13,898 nt of DNA from Cylindrobasidium torrendii FP15055 ss-10 (Eukaryota > Basidiomycota > Agaricomycetes > Agaricales > Physalacriaceae). Shown here piece by piece: positions 9,795-13,898 of this stretch. The notes below the pieces were generated by a model. The model did no database searches. It was not told where the DNA came from and was given only the letters and a program-made list of their open reading frames with translations. Position 1 is the stretch's first letter. Each line of letters starts with the position of its first letter. The DNA is taken from the NCBI GenBank assembly GCA_000934385.1, contig KN880874.1, forward strand, positions 1 to 13,898. Direction: 5' to 3'. Both the position numbers and the translations under genes were made by a program.

Positions 9795-10499
9795 ACGTTA
9801 ACGCCGACGGTTTGATCATTTTCGAGATTGGGTTGTTATGACTTATTCTGTTGCATATCTATGTTATTTTCTGTGTTTGTCCTGTCTTTGCTTAATGCAT
9901 ATCTTCCCGTATTCTCCCAGGACCCATCTAGTATCAAAGAATCGAAACTTGACCCGAGCTGACATGCCAGTAACATAGAAACTCGAGGATACTACTAAGT
10001 AACTGGCAATCCCCTTCTCTGCAATTGGCAGCGCTGCGGCTTATCATGCACCTCGAATGCTGGATCTGCCTCAGATAAGTGGCAGTGTGAGGCCAGCGAC
10101 GATCTATCTCCCAGATTCAATGTGAATGTGTGAAGCTGAGGCGTCGAGGCACCTTCAAACTCGTGTTCATCAAGTATATTTGTGCATTTACGCTTCAGCT
10201 CAGCAAAACAGAACAGTAAAAGATCATGATGTGTAGCGAACGGGATGATCTCGAGAGTAATGCTTGCGGGCGTCAGAGCGTGAGATGGTTCTTGTGACTA
10301 GGTAGCGCTACGGGCGGGAGCAGGTTTCCTCAAAGTGGATGGCTGCGATAGCACTCGAGACCGATGGGTCAATGGGATATAGAACTCGAGACTGGGACCT
10401 GTGATACGCGATATGACAGTGTACACGATACACCGAAATACTAGGGATGTGATATGTATGGGAGTCGACGCATTCTTTGGTGGTCGAGGCTGAAGGGAA

Positions 10500-10527
10500 G
10501 GAACTTGCTGAGAACCTGGCAAGTTCC
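10500..10527. repeat. Perfect 9-bp inverted repeat with 10-nt loop
   Basis: GGAACTTGC at 10500-10508 and its exact reverse complement GCAAGTTCC at 10519-10527 flank a 10-nt loop. It is about 414 bp upstream of the UNC93-like start codon. It could be a binding site for a dimeric regulator, a hairpin in an unannotated transcript, or a coincidence. I see no element termini or target duplications that would make it part of a transposon. Confidence 0.5.
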
Positions 10528-10861
10528 CTGTAGAGATGATCACGTCAAGCGTGCCGGCCTGGGGAAACGCATATGGTCTACTCGCAGATTGAAACACCAA
10601 AGGCGAGAAGAGCGCTTTCAAGAGAGGTGTATGTCTACAAAGTACTGCCTACGAAAGGGTAGTACCAGGGAGCGGGAAAGTCGGTTCGCGCACTTGATCC
10701 GACTTGCATATTCACCTCGGTTTTTCGGTCTTTGCGCAGCGCAAGCAATCTGGAAAAGAGTATTGCTATTGTACCCGATGTTTTGATACCGCGAGGCGCG
10801 TGGGACAAGATAGCATGGTGTACTTATCAGCTGGTTCCCCACGCCCATACGCCTTGTCCTT

Positions 10862-10874
10862 TATATATATATAA
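10862..10874 (+). promoter_or_regulatory. TATA element of the UNC93-like gene
   Basis: TATATATATATAA lies 67-79 bp upstream of the ATG at 10941. It is followed by a CT-rich tract (about 10903-10937) running almost to the start codon, a common fungal core-promoter layout. The ATG has G at -3. The role is inferred from position and composition. Confidence 0.6.
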
Positions 10875-10940
10875 GCACACGCCGCGAGGGCTCCGTCCTT
10901 AGCCTTTTCCCCTTTCTTCCCTTCTTTCCCTTTCACCGTC

Positions 10941-13030
10941 ATGTCGGCACCCGAGCTTGTGGCAGACCAGGAGAAGGGATACCGCTCCTCGAGCGACGAG
11001 GGCGCGGCGCCAGTGGTGCACGAGCAGTATACCGGGATAAAGGGCCTGTATTACAGTCCTACAACGCAGGTGTGTACTTTTCTATCCATCTCATGCACCC
11101 CCGTTCTCTCCTGCTCTTGCTTCCCCGCTCGGAGCTAGTCCCCAGTTACATAGAATTGACACTCCACATCCCCCATGTACTGACCCAAATGCATAAATCT
11201 AGGTAGCCATGCTCGGCTTTGTCTGCTTCATGGGCCCCGGCCTGTTCAACGCCTTGAACGGCCTAGGCGCCGGCGGACAAGTAGACTCGACAACAAACTC
11301 AAACGCGAATACGGCACTGTATTCGACGTTTGCTGCCGTTGCGTTCTTTGCCGGGTGCGTTCTCCTTCCTTCCTCTATCTGCGCAATGCTGGAATCTCTA
11401 TCCTCCTGCGTGGAATGTGAAAGTGATGAATGACTGATACATGTACTGCAGCTCGATAAACAATATGTTGGGACCACGGCTCACACTGCTCATCGGGAGC
11501 ATGGGATACTGCCTCTACATCGGTTCTTACCTGTACGTCTAACTCTCCATTTCCCTCCAATCGCATCGCGTTGGTTTTGATGCCAATACCTAACGCCTCC
11601 ACAGCGCAATGAACATCCACCCAGGCGCAGGCGGCTTCGTCGTCGCTGCTGGTGCCATCCTCGGCATATGCGCAGGTCTTCTGTGGACCGCCCAAGGCTC
11701 GTTAATGATGGCGTACCCGACGGAGAACGATAAGGGAAAGTACATCGCCATCTTTTGGGGCGTGTTCAATATGGGCGGTGTTGTGGGCGCGGCTGTTGCG
11801 TGTGGAAGGAACTGGAACTCGACTGTGCGTCTTATTGCCTTCTTATTCTATTATCTTCCGCCTACCACCTTCTACTCTTCTCCTCCGCCTATCCTTCTTC
11901 ATCGCTTGATTCTGTGGAAGCGAGAATGCTTACGGTCTTCTAGGCAGGTGCTGTGGACAACGGGACATACATCGGTTTCCTTGTCCTCACCCTTATCGGT
12001 GTCTCCATCCCAATGCTCATGGCGGACCCGGCAAAGATGATACGGACAGACGGGACGCGCGTGCAGACACCACGCCAGCTCTCGTGGAAGACAGAAATCA
12101 AGGGCCTCTACGTGACACTCGTCACAGACCCAATGGTCCTCCTCCTCTTCCCCATGTTCTTCGCATCAAACTGGTTCTACACATGGCGTACGTCTTCCCA
12201 TCCTTCCCCTTTAGTCCCTTCGCATTTGCTTAACAGCTGCTTTTACACAGAGTTCAGCGGTTTCAACAGCGCCATATTCGACATCCGCGCGCGCAGTCTG
12301 AACAACCTCCTCTACTGGATCTCCCAAATCGTCGGTTCAGTCCTCACCGGCCTCCTCCTCGACACCCCGCGCCTCTCTCGTCGGACACGCGCCTACGCCG
12401 GCTGGGCCTCTCTCTTCCTTATGGTCTTCGCCGTGCACATCTGGGGATACTTCTACCAGCGGCAATACACCCGCGCCACCGCCACAGCAAGTATCGATAT
12501 CTACGATGCCGAATACGTCGGCAGAGTATTCTTCTACGTGCTGTGTGGTATCCTGGACGCGATGTGGCAGACGACGTCGTACTGGCTTATGGGCGCTATG
12601 AGCAACGACCCAAGCAAGCTCGCGTTTTTCGCTGGGTTCTGTGCGTTCTCCTTTTCTTTCTACTTTCCCTTTTCTTTCCCTTGGTTATGAGGCGATGAGC
12701 TGACGGACCTGGTATACTTAGACAAATCCCTGCAAAGCGCAGGAGCAGCTGGTATCTGGCGCGCCGACGCCGTCAAGATCCCCTTCCTCAACATGTTCGC
12801 GTCTACGTGGGGTCTCCTCGCAGGCGGCCTCCTCTGTGCGCTCCCCATGCTCATCATCCGGGTGAAGAACCATACCGAGGCGGATGATGAGATTCTGTAC
12901 GTTTTCTCCCTCATGCTTCTTTGCACCTGATTTCTGAAGTGTAATGTGAATGCACAGTGCGCGCATGGACAAAGACGGACACGTCCTTTCTACCGAGGAG
13001 GCGCTCGCGAAGGGCCAGGTCAACGCATAG
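10941..13030 (+). CDS. UNC93-like major facilitator superfamily membrane protein
   Basis: Exons 10941-11069, 11203-11354, 11452-11532, 11605-11824, 11944-12187, 12251-12640, 12722-12896 and 12958-13030; introns 133, 97, 72, 119, 63, 81 and 61 nt; 487 residues. This is a polytopic membrane protein of the fungal UNC93-like MFS group; the substrate is unknown. About 43 hydrophilic N-terminal residues (cytosolic by family topology) precede the first membrane segment, VAMLGFVCFMGPGLFNALNG. Eleven to twelve hydrophobic segments follow. Family-like blocks include PGLFNALNGLGAGGQ, WTAQGSLMMAYP, DNGTYIGFLVL, NWFYTWQFSGFN, NNLLYWISQIVGS, WQTTSYWLMGAMSNDP and YKSLQSAGAAGIWR. The charged C-terminus (after LIIRVKN) ends STEEALAKGQVNA. 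Every splice junction keeps the frame. Its longest introns exceed those of the neighbouring genes. The family call is strong; the transported compound cannot be read from sequence. Confidence 0.9.
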
Positions 13031-13898
13031 TAGCTGCGGGGTGTGGGTCATATCATGGGTTATTGACTTTGGTGGTTTTCTTTGTTTGTTGTAGTCTTTT
13101 CTGTTTCTACTTCGCATAGTTTGTTTTTATTTATTGAGCTATACTAGCAAGTTAGCTCGTGGCCATCAGAACTGGTATCGTTGTGTCGTTAAGATGCACA
13201 CTTTCTGCTCAGCCTGGGACCCTCGTTTCTCTTTCTGAGTGCACTTGATCTGGGTTTTGTGAAAGTACTTTCCCTTTCCATTGTCCTCCGATCGCTGACA
13301 CACAGACACGGCAAGGATTGATGCATCTTCGGCAAGGCAATTCCCTGATTTTCTGACTCTTTTCAATCCTTACAGCAGCGTCTTCCAGCAGGCTTCGGCT
13401 CAGGCAAAAAGGTGAGTGTCTGGCTGGTATCTAGAGCAGCCCATGGCTTTCGACTTAGATGACTTCTTGCAACTTTGCCTCCAGTTGTTCATGCACTGAC
13501 ACATCGTTACTTCAACTACTTGTACGCGGAATCAGTGTGAAATACCGTTCGATGAGTCCACTTTGCCACTGTTTGGGACGGTGTGGTTCGTCATCAGCGA
13601 TAAATTTACAGTTCAAGTACGGAATGAGTATAGCCTGGTATACTATCAAACATCGGGAAACAAAACAAACAACTTTGGCCACCCATACAATCCTAAGCAT
13701 GAACTCGTTACCAGAGACGCTTGGAGACAGGCATCAGGCATTCATTCTGTATAACATATAATAAATTGAGCATTTATTTATAAGCAAATTCGAGAGCTGA
13801 ATTTTGGGTGGGCAACAAAACAACATTTTGGCGCGTGTTTGATGCCTTGATGACCTACCGATCATGGCAAGATTCAGTCGATACGCATTTGCGCTTGT
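13031..13898. other. Downstream region with no supported gene
   Basis: The left part should be the 3' UTR of the UNC93-like gene (T-rich, about 13075-13140). A donor-like GTGAGT near 13412 and the open frame 13459-13761 (100 residues) do not yield a recognisable protein. An AT-rich patch at about 13752-13788 has AATAAA on the + strand (13760-13765) and its complement TTTATT at 13773-13778, so it could serve 3'-end formation on either strand. The window ends without a further clear gene. Confidence 0.5.

Larger units (their letters stand above)
9795..10940. other. Non-coding region between HDAC and UNC93-like genes
   Basis: No gene is supported. The left end should hold the HDAC 3' UTR and the right end the promoter of the UNC93-like gene. 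Open frames on both strands near 10298-10786 are short, overlap each other and show no motif, so I treat them as chance. A 9-bp hairpin (10500-10527), two ACTCGAGAC copies (about 10353 and 10383) and the TATA region at 10862 are the only structured elements I noticed. Confidence 0.6.

Noticed and set aside
13321..13761. Possible small gene with a GTGAGT donor near 13412 and the open frame 13459-13761
   Set aside because: The upstream open segment is very short, the product has no recognisable features, and there is no clear promoter.
1..13898. The four genes as a functional or biosynthetic cluster
   Set aside because: A secreted protease, an HDAC, an UNC93-like transporter and a Bni4-like scaffold share no pathway; there is no core biosynthetic enzyme or pathway regulator.

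Overview
The window looks like chromosomal DNA of a filamentous basidiomycete, probably an Agaricomycete. The evidence is short GT-AG introns (mostly 45-130 nt) with CTRAY-like branch points, CT-rich leaders ahead of start codons, and the gene families present. I see four protein-coding genes, all on the + strand. For each, an exon structure can be rebuilt that keeps one reading frame to the stop. There are no rRNA or tRNA genes, CRISPR arrays, insertion sequences or transposon genes that I can support.

Layout: 1-1917 is gene-poor upstream DNA. 1918-4701 is a three-exon gene for an 894-residue Bni4-like scaffold. Its C-terminus carries the RVxF-type protein phosphatase 1 docking motif and the conserved Bni4 tail. 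4702-6283 is a long non-coding stretch with a strongly pyrimidine-biased part and short repeats. 6284-7570 is a five-exon gene for a secreted M35 (aspzincin) metalloendopeptidase of the peptidyl-Lys type. Only 192 bp later, 7763-9794 is a seven-exon gene for a Hos3-type histone deacetylase. 9795-10940 is non-coding and includes a perfect 9-bp inverted repeat. 10941-13030 is an eight-exon gene for an UNC93-like major facilitator membrane protein. 13031-13898 has no gene I can support.

The four genes do not form an obvious pathway: one is bud-neck or cell-wall organisation, one secreted proteolysis, one chromatin, one membrane transport. I read this as an ordinary stretch of fungal chromosome, not a cluster, and I did not find an undescribed system. 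The best leads are these: (i) the protease aligns without gaps to Grifola peptidyl-Lys metalloendopeptidase numbering over its active site, but has Ala where the Lys-specificity residue Glu157 should be; (ii) a perfect inverted repeat sits in the short protease-HDAC intergenic region; (iii) an open frame lies upstream of the Bni4-like start, separated from it by a single TAG that a 45-nt intron could remove; (iv) the HDAC has a basic/acidic tail behind an in-frame, stop-free intron.
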